Shown here: piece by piece, positions 10,001 through 18,361 of the stretch
Numbering within the stretch: position 1 is the stretch's first letter
Layout: every line of letters starts with the position of its first letter
DNA from: an uncultured Eubacteriales bacterium
GTDB lineage: Bacteria > Bacillota > Clostridia > Lachnospirales > Lachnospiraceae
Assembly: GCA_900545225.1 (NCBI GenBank)
Contig: UQXZ01000011.1
Span: 1 to 47,733 of the forward strand
Direction: 5' to 3'
Length of the DNA: 47,733 nt
Made by a program: the position numbers and the translations under genes
Notes under the pieces: model-generated
What the model was told of the DNA's origin: nothing
The model's input: only the letters and a program-made list of their open reading frames with translations
Databases searched by the model: none

Positions 10001-10165
10001 ATGCACAGAGATGAATATAGCGATAACACATCAATCGAAAATGCATATGATTTACTTAATGACATAAGTGAATTACAGGTTATGGAAGACAATGAAGATT
10101 TAGAAGACAGATTGTCTGAATATAATAAGAGAGAAATGATAAACAACAGATTTTTCACATTATAA
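7079..10165 (+). CDS. Giant cytosolic protein of unknown function, DUF5717-like
   Basis: 1028 aa; no signal peptide or membrane helix. The N-terminal region (about 1-125) alternates short hydrophobic strands with GE/TNAG turns (GEICGFVE, IEFQVDAS, ESIEGKLIAYTNAGK, KYFFDVMRK) and looks like a beta-sandwich. From about 130 to 900 it is almost entirely helical with repeated Leu/Tyr/Arg-rich helices, like a solenoid or scaffold. The last 120 residues return to mixed strands (LINDEINMQETIYGIFIYPLVIF, then NRRKYMSSIEMH). I recall this pattern as DUF5717 from Lachnospiraceae; the name rests on memory, not a search. Start ATG lies inside the end of rarA with GGAGGG 5 bases upstream. It is followed 15 bases later by a DUF5716-like gene, a pairing I also recall. 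No catalytic motif is recognised. Confidence 0.8.
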   Translation: MNKYLNRLSTGEFDLDIPKILSNAREINRSVVAGETIKDSITISADGEICGFVESTNRAVVPEENSFAGKDCIIEFQVDASHSKPGESIEGKLIAYTNAGKVEIKYFFDVMRKTIETPAGIIEDINTFADVYDSDPEAAKHLFMSDEFENVVLHSNEMDIALYRELRKQSNVNVAIQAILSAKGAREIHREKDDDSVLVCHKSDEEVIRTFSYVWRKKEKEVEQLYLDFRTKVKSFNDFIAESKAILEDGELENLYDNSEEQGRLFIEYQVTRAMLYGLNGEGGMAQSIITSNEELLKAEKERKSPAYFTAIFIYSLIDDSKDVRDTVFNEFNYVLNDIDHTPWQVLYYEYQLDEKRNDNGSMWLARFKDAYSEGCTSPIIYIEAIQILNRQPVLLRMLNSFEIQVLNYAFRYDLLETKLVERFMNVIHEDGRASDEVINFLIRECDRLERKIAAEEADENIVEELKQLKIERWTKLKDAVITALATKLIRAGKVNEKYVPYYEKAIESGHNITLLYEYYLMSHDFNKEVVFPEVVLRYFVFESRIDYHTKAFLYANVLRDRDNIPEIFRDYEVQIKMFAKIQLKEMHIDKNLKYLYEWIWNDSLTTDETTALSAFKLQFMWEIAIDCDNIAYLYIKNKEFTDWKKVPFRDRSAFACVITEGSSFDEEAVYFIEDMLGNRLALNEVGYEIRKGLSIDELNHTAAPCASEPQYLLYRYMQDKLSEDGDGGAAFAKTLLLRGGITEEFEAELHDVIRKNGVGIPEHYNEVAEELNAELELKRKEELFSRLLYAKASYKETEKLFKELTDAGVRGLSIDAYIAYQSFLYFVKNELCDTYVFNFIGNALKQNKDLLMVEKLAFLKYVGTKAADPLDKEYILACNRIIDECVMKRYYFNFLSNLQDCLNTPSMLFDKTIIEYHGSTASHVLINDEINMQETIYGIFIYPLVIFAEDKFDYKIVEHTVNGNRRKYMSSIEMHRDEYSDNTSIENAYDLLNDISELQVMEDNEDLEDRLSEYNKREMINNRFFTL

Positions 10166-10180
10166 AGAAAGGAGGTAAAT

Positions 10181-12178
10181 ATGGATAAGCAGGGTCTCAT
10201 ATTGGGATTGGACATAGAAGATAAGAGAACTCAGATAGCTTATTTTCATGAACAATCAGGAAAAGTATCTCCAATAAATGACGATGACGGAAAGGCTGTA
10301 TTTGACAACCAGGTTTCACTTAACAAAATCCTTTCGGAAAAATCTTCCGATGGGCTCGCTGAGCTCATTGAGAGAATGTTAAATGAAGCAAAGGTAAGAA
10401 CAGAATCTGAATATATTGAAAAAGTATGTTTTGTAATTCACAGATATACTGAAGAAAACAGACAGCTCTTCAGGGAAGCTCTGGAAAAAGCAGGACTCAG
10501 AAAAGATCAGTATATATTTGCAGGCGATGAAGAAGCATTTGCATATTATACATATGATATTCCTGAAGCCGTTTTATATGGTACACGACTGATAAATTAC
10601 ACGGAATTCGGAATAGAGTCCACAACACTCAGAACTGTATTTTTCAAGGGCTACAATATTATAGGAAATGAAATCCGTCTTCTTGATGATAAGGACATTT
10701 GTGCCGTAGCAAGAGAAGAACTGGATATTTCTGTAGTTGAAGACAAGATAGTGGATTTCTTCAGGGGATTTGAAAAGGAACAGAAAGTTTCAAGTATTTA
10801 TCTTACAGGACCGGGATTTGACAGAGAAAATATTTCAGAAAATATTGTTAAGTCAATAAACAGCAGAGGCGTAAGAATATTTGCAGGTCAGAACCTTTTT
10901 GTTAAGGGGGCATGTATTATGGCAACAGCCTGTATACTGCCTGCATATAATCCTTTTAGCAGATCCGGTAACATAAAGAATATGAATTCTCCTATTGGAA
11001 AGAATTCTGTATATGGAACTGTTCTTGCATGTAAAAACAGAACAACTACTTCAGTTGCCCTCAGTGTTCTGAGAGACAATGAAAAAGAAAATATAGAAAT
11101 AGTTTCTCTTGGGAAAAATATAGATGAACAGGAAAGATCATTTGAATGCATTCTTACAGACAGAAATGCATTTCAGATTTATATTACTCCGATCGGAAAA
11201 ACATCAAGAAGAGTAGTTATTGATTTAAATGAATTTCCTGTAAGAGAGAACAAGACTACAAGAGTAAGAGTTTCAATCTCATTTGCAAATGAAGATGTAT
11301 GTACATTATCAGTACAGGACTTAGGTTTTGGAGAATTGTTTAAGTCTTCAGGAAAAACAGTTACACGTACATTTGATTTCAACGATGAAGAAAATACTGA
11401 AACAAGCATGCCTTGTTATGTACTTTCAACAAATGGTGTAAGAAGTGAAGTGGGATTTTCTCTTGCAGATACGGGAGTAAGGGTACACTCTGTAGAGGAA
11501 CTCTGTTACTATATTTACAGCAACATTTTCCTGGTTCAGAAGTCATTCTTTAATTCTGAATTGCTGGAATTTATTGCAAATGATTTGAAGCTGAAAGATC
11601 TGGCGGATAAGTTATACAGACAGATTAAAAATGATGCTTCCCTTAACTTTATATTATTATCGCTGTTTAAGCTTGTTGATTATTATTCAGAAGATGATAT
11701 AAAGAAAATAGAACCTGTCCTGGATTCCATGGAAACTGCGGATCCGAGACTGAGATTATATTCTATAGCAAAGGCTTTTATTGCCAACGGCATGTATGGA
11801 AGAGCCATTCCTATATTAAATAATCTTACAAGGGAACAAAATGATTCCACACTTCCAATCAGCTTTATACCTGATGTATATAATGTCTTAGGTATTGCAT
11901 ATGCAAACCTTTTTATGTACAGACAGGCAGCTGAGTGCTTTGAAGAATCATATAAAGGAAGCAGAGATGATACGCTGATACATAAAATTATCATTTCAAG
12001 AGAGATGTCAGATACTAAGAGTAATTTAGATATCCCACCGGCTGAATATGAGCAGATTAAAAATATGCTTGATGAATTTGATGATTTAAGTAAAAAGGAT
12101 ATTGATGAAGCATCTGATAACGGTGCTGCACTTATATCTAAGTTTAAGCGTGAATATAAGAAAAAGACTACAATCTAA
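10181..12178 (+). CDS. HSP70/actin-fold-like protein with C-terminal TPRs, DUF5716-like
   Basis: 665 aa, cytosolic. Residues 1-255 read like an actin/HSP70 nucleotide-binding domain: a phosphate-1-like strand GLILGLDIEDKRTQIAYF (5-22, D11), a phosphate-2-like segment NYTEFGIESTTLRTVFF (139-155), LTGPGFDRE (208-216) at the adenosine-motif place, then KGACIMATA (242-250). The glycine-rich turns normal in DnaK (GTTNS, DLGGGT) are absent, so ATPase activity is doubtful. Residues 315-400 are beta-rich, where DnaK has its substrate-binding domain. Residues 523-592 contain two TPR-like helical pairs (LRLYSIAKAFIANGMYGRAI; VYNVLGIAYANLFMYRQAAE). AAGGAGG lies before the ATG. It sits between the DUF5717-like gene and pheS, with 15- and about 18-base gaps. 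Function unknown; chaperone-like or scaffolding partner of the upstream protein is inference. Confidence 0.8.
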   Translation: MDKQGLILGLDIEDKRTQIAYFHEQSGKVSPINDDDGKAVFDNQVSLNKILSEKSSDGLAELIERMLNEAKVRTESEYIEKVCFVIHRYTEENRQLFREALEKAGLRKDQYIFAGDEEAFAYYTYDIPEAVLYGTRLINYTEFGIESTTLRTVFFKGYNIIGNEIRLLDDKDICAVAREELDISVVEDKIVDFFRGFEKEQKVSSIYLTGPGFDRENISENIVKSINSRGVRIFAGQNLFVKGACIMATACILPAYNPFSRSGNIKNMNSPIGKNSVYGTVLACKNRTTTSVALSVLRDNEKENIEIVSLGKNIDEQERSFECILTDRNAFQIYITPIGKTSRRVVIDLNEFPVRENKTTRVRVSISFANEDVCTLSVQDLGFGELFKSSGKTVTRTFDFNDEENTETSMPCYVLSTNGVRSEVGFSLADTGVRVHSVEELCYYIYSNIFLVQKSFFNSELLEFIANDLKLKDLADKLYRQIKNDASLNFILLSLFKLVDYYSEDDIKKIEPVLDSMETADPRLRLYSIAKAFIANGMYGRAIPILNNLTREQNDSTLPISFIPDVYNVLGIAYANLFMYRQAAECFEESYKGSRDDTLIHKIIISREMSDTKSNLDIPPAEYEQIKNMLDEFDDLSKKDIDEASDNGAALISKFKREYKKKTTI

Positions 12179-12196
12179 CCTGTTATGGAGAAGAGT

Positions 12197-13225
12197 ATGA
12201 GTACAATAGAAAGTAAATTAAAAGAAATCCGCGACAAAGTTACGGAAGCAGTAAAAAATGCCGGAACTCTTGAAATCATCAACGATTTAAGAGTAAAAGT
12301 AATCGGTAAAAAGGGTGAGTTAACAGAGATTATGAAGTCCATGAAGGACATTCCAAAGGAAGAAAAGCCTAAGTTCGGTCAGCTTGTTAACGAGCTCAGA
12401 AATGAAGTAGAAGAGCTCCTTTCTTCAACAACAAACCGTATTAGGAGAGAACTCAGACAGAAGCAGCTTGAGGAAGAGACTATCGACGTTACACTTCCTG
12501 CAAAGAAAACTGAAAGAGGACACAAGCATCCTAACCAGGTTGCATTAGAAGAAATCGAAAGAATCTTCACAGGAATGGGATACAAGGTTGTATTCGGACC
12601 TGAAGTAGAATATGACTACTATAACTTTGAAGCTCTTAACATTCCTGCAGATCACCCTGCAAAGGACGAACAGGATACATTCTATATTAATGACAAGATT
12701 GTTCTTAGAACACAGACATCACCTGTTCAGGTTCGTGAGATGGAAAAGGGTAAAATTCCTATCAGAATGATTGCTCCGGGAAGAGTATTCAGATCTGACG
12801 AAGTTGATGCAACACATTCACCATGCTTCCACCAGGTTGAGGGTATGGTAATTGATGAGGGAATTACATTTGCTGACCTTAAGGGAACACTTGAAGCATT
12901 TGCCAAGAAGATGTTCGGTGAGGATACAAAGGTTAAGTTCAGACCTCATCATTTCCCATTTACAGAGCCTAGTGCAGAGATGGATGTCACATGCTTCAAA
13001 TGCGGCGGCAAGGGCTGCAGAATGTGCAAGGGTGAAGGCTGGATTGAAATTCTTGGTTGTGGAATGATTCATCCTAACGTTCTTGACAGATGTAATGTGG
13101 ACAGATCAAAATATTCAGGTTTTGCATTTGGTATCGGTCTTGAGAGAATTGCACTTTTAAAATATGAAATTGACGATATGAGATTACTTTACGAAAACGA
13201 CGTAAGATTCTTAAAGCAGTTTTAA
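12197..13225 (+). CDS. pheS: Phenylalanyl-tRNA synthetase alpha subunit
   Basis: 342 aa. Catalytic subunit of the alpha2beta2 enzyme that charges tRNA-Phe. N-terminal coiled coil (1-85, two antiparallel helices binding tRNA), then the class II core: motif 1 region HPNQVALEEIERIFTGMGY, motif 2 RMIAPGRVFRSDEVDATHSPCFHQVEG, and motif 3 GFAFGIGLERIALLKY. A Cys cluster CFKCGGKGCRMCKG near 260-275 suggests a zinc site. An ATG at 12185 is in frame but has no ribosome-binding site, whereas the ATG at 12197 has GGAGAAG six bases upstream. No T-box leader is present; transcription probably comes from the rarA-DUF block upstream. Confidence 0.97.
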   Translation: MSTIESKLKEIRDKVTEAVKNAGTLEIINDLRVKVIGKKGELTEIMKSMKDIPKEEKPKFGQLVNELRNEVEELLSSTTNRIRRELRQKQLEEETIDVTLPAKKTERGHKHPNQVALEEIERIFTGMGYKVVFGPEVEYDYYNFEALNIPADHPAKDEQDTFYINDKIVLRTQTSPVQVREMEKGKIPIRMIAPGRVFRSDEVDATHSPCFHQVEGMVIDEGITFADLKGTLEAFAKKMFGEDTKVKFRPHHFPFTEPSAEMDVTCFKCGGKGCRMCKGEGWIEILGCGMIHPNVLDRCNVDRSKYSGFAFGIGLERIALLKYEIDDMRLLYENDVRFLKQF

Positions 13226-13293
13226 TTGACCGTAAATGATTACATTTTGTAATCGTTGATTTAGTAATAAATGCAGAATTAAGAGGAATATAT

Positions 13294-15738
13294 ATGGATA
13301 CTTCAAAGAGATGGTTAAGCGCTTTAGTTCCAGGATTAGAGAATGTATCAGATAAGGATTATACTGATGCAATGACTCTTTCAGGTACTAAGGTAGAGAA
13401 TTATAAGAGATTAGATAAAAATCTTGAAAATATTGTAGTTGGTGAAATCGTAAGCATTGAAAAGCATCCTGATGCAGATAAGCTTAAGATTTGCCAGGTA
13501 AATATCGGAACAGAGACTACACAGATTGTAACAGGCGCAACAAATGTAGAAGTTGGTCAGCTTGTACCTGTTGTACTCAGCGGTGGTAAGGTTGCAGCAG
13601 CTCACGGCGATCCTAATACATATGAAGATGGAATCAAGATCAAGAAGGGTAAGCTTCGTGGTATTGAATCTAACGGTATGATGTGTGGAATCGAAGAGCT
13701 CGGTGCAAGCAGAGATCAGTATTCAGAAGCTCCTGAAGACGGAATTTATGTATTTAACTGCCCGGGTTCAGTAAGAGACGCAAGGCCTGGAGATGACGCA
13801 GTTGAAAAGCTCGGTTTAAGAGATACAATCACAGAATATGAGATTACAAATAACAGAGTAGACTGCTATAGCGTTCTCGGTGTTGCAAGAGAGGCAGCAG
13901 CTACATTTAACCTTAAGTTTGTTCCTCCTGTTATTCCTGAAACAGGAAATAATGAGGACGTTAATGACTACATCAAGGTTACTGTAAAGGATGCAGACCT
14001 CTGCTCAAGATATGTATCAAGAGCCATTAAGAATATTAAGATTGCTCCATCACCTTTATGGATGCAGGACAGACTTATTGCAAGTGGTATCAGACCTATT
14101 AATAACATCGTAGATATTACAAACTATGTAATGATTGAAACAGGTCAGCCTATGCACGCATTTGACTACAGCACAATCCGTGGTAAGGAAATTATTGTTG
14201 CAAGAGCAAATGATGGCGAAGTATTTACAACTCTCGACGAAGCAGAGAGAAAGCTTGATAAGGATATCCTTATGATAAATGATGCTGAAGGTGCCATTGG
14301 TATCGCAGGTATCATGGGTGGTGAGAATTCAAAAATTACTGATGATGTACAGACAGTTATCTTCGAGTCAGCTACATTTAACGGTACAAATATCAGAAAG
14401 TCAGCTAAGAGACTTTCAATGAGAACAGATGCATCAGGTAAGTTTGAAAAGGGTCTTGATCCTGAACTTGCTCTTTATGCAATGAACAGAGCCTGTGCTC
14501 TTATTGAAGAATTAGGCGCAGGTGAGGTTGTTGGAGGATGTATTGATGTATATCCAAAGCCTGTAGTTAAGAAGGAAATCGAATTCGAGCCTGAAAGCTA
14601 CAACAAGCTTCTTGGCACAAATGTATCAAGAGAGGATATGCTCGGATACCTTCACAATATCGAAATTGAATATGATGAGAAGACTAACAAGCTTATCATT
14701 CCAACATTCAGACAGGATTTAAATAACAGTGCTGATATTGCTGAAGAGGTAGCAAGATTCTTCGGATATAAGAACATTCCTACAACTATTCCGAAGGGAA
14801 GCAATGCAGACCTTGAAATTGGCGGCATTTCAGTTGAGGAAAGAATTAAAAATACTGCAATGGACAGCTTGCTTTCAAGCGGATATTCACAGATTATGAC
14901 ATATTCATTTGAAAGTCCTAAGGTATTTGATAAGTTAAAGTTCTTAAATGTTGCTGCAGCAAGAAGAACAATTGAGATTTCTAACCCACTTGGTGAAGAT
15001 TACTCAATCATGCGTACATTACCTATAAACGGTATGCTTACAAGTATTGCAACTAACTACAACAGAAATAATGCAATCGCAAAGTTATTCGAGTATGCAA
15101 AGGTTTATATCCCTACAGAGGACAAGGATGCTCTTCCTGTAGAGCTTGAGAAGCTTACAATGGCATTCTATGGAGACGGAGATTTTTATACATTAAAGGG
15201 TGATATTGAAAATGTATTTGAATCTCTCAGAATGACAAAGAGAGTTACATACAAGGCAACATCAAGAAGACCATTTATGCATCCTGGTCGTCAGGCTGAT
15301 ATCTACTATGGTGATAAATATATCGGTTACCTTGGACAGGTTCATCCTGATGTAGCAGATAACTACAATATCGACACAGAGGTTTATATTGCAGTTCTTG
15401 ATACAGAGACAATGTATGACTATGCTACATTTGATGTAAAATATGCAGGTATCGCTAACTTCCCAGCAGTTAAGAGAGACTTAAGCTTAACTGTTGAAAG
15501 AACAGTTCCTGTTGGTGGAATTGAATCTATTATCATCGAAGCAGGCGGAGCTCTTCTTGAAGACATTAAACTCTTCGACGTATACGAGGGAGATAGAATC
15601 GAAGCAGGCCTTAAGTCTGTTGCATTCTCAATCACTCTCAGAGCTAAGGACAGAACTCTTTCAGATGAAGAAATCAACAACACAATGGATAAGATCATTG
15701 CTAAGCTTGAAGAGTCAGGTGCAGAACTCAGAAAGTAA
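13294..15738 (+). CDS. pheT: Phenylalanyl-tRNA synthetase beta subunit
   Basis: 814 aa, normal length. It carries the tRNA-binding OB fold (residues about 40-150: VGEIVSIEKHPDADKLKICQVN), the B3/B4 editing domain (about 210-390, SRYVSRAIKNIKIAPSPLWM and GIMGGENSKITDD), the B5 domain, a catalytic-core-like region, and a C-terminal anticodon-binding ferredoxin domain (FPAVKRDLSLTVERTVPVG). It partners PheS, whose gene ends 68 bases upstream. AGAGG precedes the ATG. Confidence 0.97.
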   Translation: MDTSKRWLSALVPGLENVSDKDYTDAMTLSGTKVENYKRLDKNLENIVVGEIVSIEKHPDADKLKICQVNIGTETTQIVTGATNVEVGQLVPVVLSGGKVAAAHGDPNTYEDGIKIKKGKLRGIESNGMMCGIEELGASRDQYSEAPEDGIYVFNCPGSVRDARPGDDAVEKLGLRDTITEYEITNNRVDCYSVLGVAREAAATFNLKFVPPVIPETGNNEDVNDYIKVTVKDADLCSRYVSRAIKNIKIAPSPLWMQDRLIASGIRPINNIVDITNYVMIETGQPMHAFDYSTIRGKEIIVARANDGEVFTTLDEAERKLDKDILMINDAEGAIGIAGIMGGENSKITDDVQTVIFESATFNGTNIRKSAKRLSMRTDASGKFEKGLDPELALYAMNRACALIEELGAGEVVGGCIDVYPKPVVKKEIEFEPESYNKLLGTNVSREDMLGYLHNIEIEYDEKTNKLIIPTFRQDLNNSADIAEEVARFFGYKNIPTTIPKGSNADLEIGGISVEERIKNTAMDSLLSSGYSQIMTYSFESPKVFDKLKFLNVAAARRTIEISNPLGEDYSIMRTLPINGMLTSIATNYNRNNAIAKLFEYAKVYIPTEDKDALPVELEKLTMAFYGDGDFYTLKGDIENVFESLRMTKRVTYKATSRRPFMHPGRQADIYYGDKYIGYLGQVHPDVADNYNIDTEVYIAVLDTETMYDYATFDVKYAGIANFPAVKRDLSLTVERTVPVGGIESIIIEAGGALLEDIKLFDVYEGDRIEAGLKSVAFSITLRAKDRTLSDEEINNTMDKIIAKLEESGAELRK

Positions 15739-15755
15739 TCAGTTGATATAAAATA

Positions 15756-15791
15756 AAAAAACGCTTAGACCTGATGGCTTAAGCGTTTTTT
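15756..15791. terminator. Bidirectional terminator between pheT and the convergent GT2 gene
   Basis: Stem AAAAAACGCTTA / TAAGCGTTTTTT with a 12-base loop. T-runs end both strands, serving pheT (+) and the glycosyltransferase (-). Confidence 0.9.
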
Positions 15792-15804
15792 ATTTGTCAA
15801 AACT

Positions 15805-16821
15805 TTATTCAGCGGATCTTTTATGTTGTTCAGAACTCATATTACTGTCAGCATCGAGCTGATTGCCCTTACAGGCTTCTTTTTTATTTTCCTGATTATA
15901 TCTGTTATTAACATCTGTCTTGGAAGAAATAATATACCTAGGTCTTCCTTTTACTTCTTCATAGATCTTTGCGATATAATATCCGATTACACCCACGCTG
16001 AGCATAATTACACTGCTTGTGAAGCAGATAAGAATAATTACGGTTGTAAATCCGCCTATGGAGCTGCCGGTAAACTTCTGTACAAGAGTGATAATGCTTA
16101 GCACAATGCCCATAATAAGCACCGCAATACCACAATATAATATTAAATGCATGGGTCTTGTTGTAAATGATGTGATATTTGAAATGGCATACTTAATAAG
16201 AGACATTCTGCTCCATTTGGATTCCCCATCCTCGCGTTTTGCAACCTCATAATATACAGAAGCCTTTTTAAATCCGACCCAGGATGACAGTGCCCTGAAA
16301 AATGTATTTTTCTCAGGCATATTGAGCAGTGCATTAATGACCTTTCTGTCTAAAAGCTTATAGTCTGAGGAGTTGGACATATCAGTGCCTGTTTCCTTGC
16401 TCATAATCTTGTAGAAGTGTTTTGCACCAAATGCGTGGGTTATATTTTCTTCTCCTCTGTAGGATTTAATACCTTCGATGATTTCATATCCATCCTGCCA
16501 GAGTTTATACATTTCAGGAATTTTTTCAGGAGGCTGCTGAAGGTCACAGTCAATTACAACGCAGGCATCGCCAATACATTCAGCAAGTCCTGCAAATATG
16601 GCAGATTCCTTTCCAAAATTTCTTGAAAAACAAATGCCTTTAATATTTGCATTACATGCTGAAAGTTCCTCTATAATCAACCATGTATTATCTGAGGATC
16701 CGTCATTTACAAATATAATCTCATATTCAATTTTGTTATCATGAAGAATTGCAGTAATTGTCTCTGCAGTTTTTCTTATTGCTTTTTCCTCGTTATATGA
16801 TGGAATAATGACAGATAACAT
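15805..16821 (-). CDS. GT2 glycosyltransferase, polyisoprenyl-phosphate glycosyltransferase type (GtrB/DPMS-like)
   Basis: 338 aa from ATG 16821, with AAAGGA seven bases upstream; a TTG at 16842 is less likely. Predicted to load a sugar onto undecaprenyl phosphate on the cytosolic face. Seen: SVIIPSYNEEKAI at the N-terminus, IIFVNDGSSDNT, CFSRNFGKESAIFAGL, VVIDCDLQQPPE (DxD-like), GIKSYRGEEN, then a later FRALSSWVGFK. Two membrane helices lie at about 225-250 and 260-285, as in GtrB-like proteins, followed by a charged tail. No flippase or acceptor-transferase gene is adjacent, so the modified polymer is unknown. Confidence 0.92.
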   Translation of the reverse strand: MLSVIIPSYNEEKAIRKTAETITAILHDNKIEYEIIFVNDGSSDNTWLIIEELSACNANIKGICFSRNFGKESAIFAGLAECIGDACVVIDCDLQQPPEKIPEMYKLWQDGYEIIEGIKSYRGEENITHAFGAKHFYKIMSKETGTDMSNSSDYKLLDRKVINALLNMPEKNTFFRALSSWVGFKKASVYYEVAKREDGESKWSRMSLIKYAISNITSFTTRPMHLILYCGIAVLIMGIVLSIITLVQKFTGSSIGGFTTVIILICFTSSVIMLSVGVIGYYIAKIYEEVKGRPRYIISSKTDVNNRYNQENKKEACKGNQLDADSNMSSEQHKRSAE

Positions 16822-16842
16822 TGTTAAATCCTTTCCGAACAA

Positions 16843-17188
16843 ATTAGGTGAGTTCTATTTTACACTATTGGAAGGGGAAAATGTTGTATCTGTCATTAAA
16901 TAAAGTGAAATAAAATGTAAATTGTGATTACTTCATTTGAAAATGTGAGCGGGAAATATGGAATCGGCATAACTTGTGTGAAATAAGAAGTTAAAAGACA
17001 TCAGAACATATAGAATTAATGTGCAGTAAGAATCGTAAAGTCAGCAGAATATGCAGAACCCAGATATATGCTGACTCATAAAATCAGTTAAACATATAAA
17101 ATACAGGCGTAATAAGAAATATAAGTACTGTAAAAAAATAAGATTATGACTTATACTGATAGAATTGAATTAATGAAGAGAGGCTATT
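16843..17188. other. Intergenic region between divergent GT2 and queA
   Basis: About 350 AT-rich bases with no gene. The one structure seen is an inverted repeat AGTCAGCA (17039-17046) / TGCTGACT (17069-17076), a hairpin with a 22-base loop. No riboswitch was recognised upstream of queA. A TATACT near 17153 could be a -10 for queA but lacks a clear -35. Confidence 0.4.
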
Positions 17189-18241
17189 ATGGATAAGTTA
17201 AATGTAAGTGATTATGATTATTTTCTTCCTGAAGAGCAGATCGCACAGGATCCTCTTGCGGACAGATCATCATCAAAGCTTTTAGTATTAGATAAAAATA
17301 CAGGCGAAACAAGTCATCACGTATTTAAGGAAATAATTGATTATTTAAATCCCGGAGACTGCCTTTGCATAAATAATACAAAGGTAATACCTGCCAGATT
17401 AATAGGCCGTAAAAAGACAGGTGGTGTAGTTGAGGTTCTACTTCTTAAAAGACTTGAAGATGAGAAGTCAAAGTGGGAAGTTCTCACACGTCCGGGCAAA
17501 AAAGCCAGAGTTGGGGATGAAATTATTTTCGGAGGAGAAGGTCCGGAAGATTTCGATCTTCTCTGCAGAGTTACGGAAGTAAAAGAGGACGGTAACAGAA
17601 TTGTTGAATTTGAATATGATGGAATATTTGAAGAGATTCTTGATAAGTTAGGTCAGATGCCTCTTCCTCCATATATTACACACAGACTTGAGGACAAGAA
17701 CAGATACCAGACTGTATACGCTAAGATTGAGGGATCTGCAGCGGCACCTACAGCAGGGCTTCATTTTACAAATGAGCTTTTAGAGCAGATTAAGGAAAAG
17801 GGCGTAAAGGTAGTATCAGTTACTCTCCATGTTGGCCTTGGTACATTCAGACCTGTACAGGTGGAAAATATCTTAGATCATAAAATGCATTCTGAGTACT
17901 ACGAAGTAAGTGAGGAAACTGCAAAGATCCTCAATGAAACAAAGGCAAATGGCGGAAGAATAATTTCTGTTGGTACAACATCCACAAGAACTCTTGAGTC
18001 AGTTACTGATGAAAATGGCATTGTTCATGCTGGAAGTGGGGAAACACAGATATTTATCTATCCGGGATATAAATTTAAGGCTATTGACGGTCTTATAACT
18101 AATTTTCATCTTCCAAAGTCAACTCTTATTATGCTTGTTTCAGCTCTTGCGGGCAGAAAAAATGTATTAAATGCATATAAGGAAGCTGTAGAGAAGAAGT
18201 ATAGATTTTTCAGTTTCGGTGATGCAATGTTTATAAAGTAA
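17189..18241 (+). CDS. queA: S-adenosylmethionine:tRNA ribosyltransferase-isomerase
   Basis: 350 aa. QueA uses the ribosyl part of SAM to convert preQ1 at tRNA position 34 to epoxyqueuosine in the queuosine pathway. Family signatures: N-terminal YDYFLPEEQIAQDPLADRSSSKLLV, INNTKVIPARLIGRK, GQMPLPPYI, YQTVYAKIEGSAAAPTAGLHFT, HVGLGTFRPV, and C-terminal FHLPKSTLIMLVSALAG. AGAGAGG lies before the ATG. No tgt or queF is in the window, so it stands apart from the other pathway genes. Confidence 0.97.
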   Translation: MDKLNVSDYDYFLPEEQIAQDPLADRSSSKLLVLDKNTGETSHHVFKEIIDYLNPGDCLCINNTKVIPARLIGRKKTGGVVEVLLLKRLEDEKSKWEVLTRPGKKARVGDEIIFGGEGPEDFDLLCRVTEVKEDGNRIVEFEYDGIFEEILDKLGQMPLPPYITHRLEDKNRYQTVYAKIEGSAAAPTAGLHFTNELLEQIKEKGVKVVSVTLHVGLGTFRPVQVENILDHKMHSEYYEVSEETAKILNETKANGGRIISVGTTSTRTLESVTDENGIVHAGSGETQIFIYPGYKFKAIDGLITNFHLPKSTLIMLVSALAGRKNVLNAYKEAVEKKYRFFSFGDAMFIK

Positions 18242-18361
18242 GTTATAGTTTTTACTTATATATGGTGATTGCTTTAATGTATTATTACATAAAAATCAAA
18301 GGTGTTATCATATACATATCAAAGAGATAGGTATTAACAGCTACAGGTTGGAGGATAAATT

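Noticed and set aside
17039..17076. preQ1 riboswitch before queA
   Set aside because: Only an 8-bp inverted repeat with a large loop is present, and it is over 100 bases from the start codon; no preQ1 aptamer sequence is recognised.
18242..18361. SAM riboswitch or S-box before the sulfhydrylase gene
   Set aside because: The 120-base leader has none of the conserved S-box segments and no terminator hairpin.
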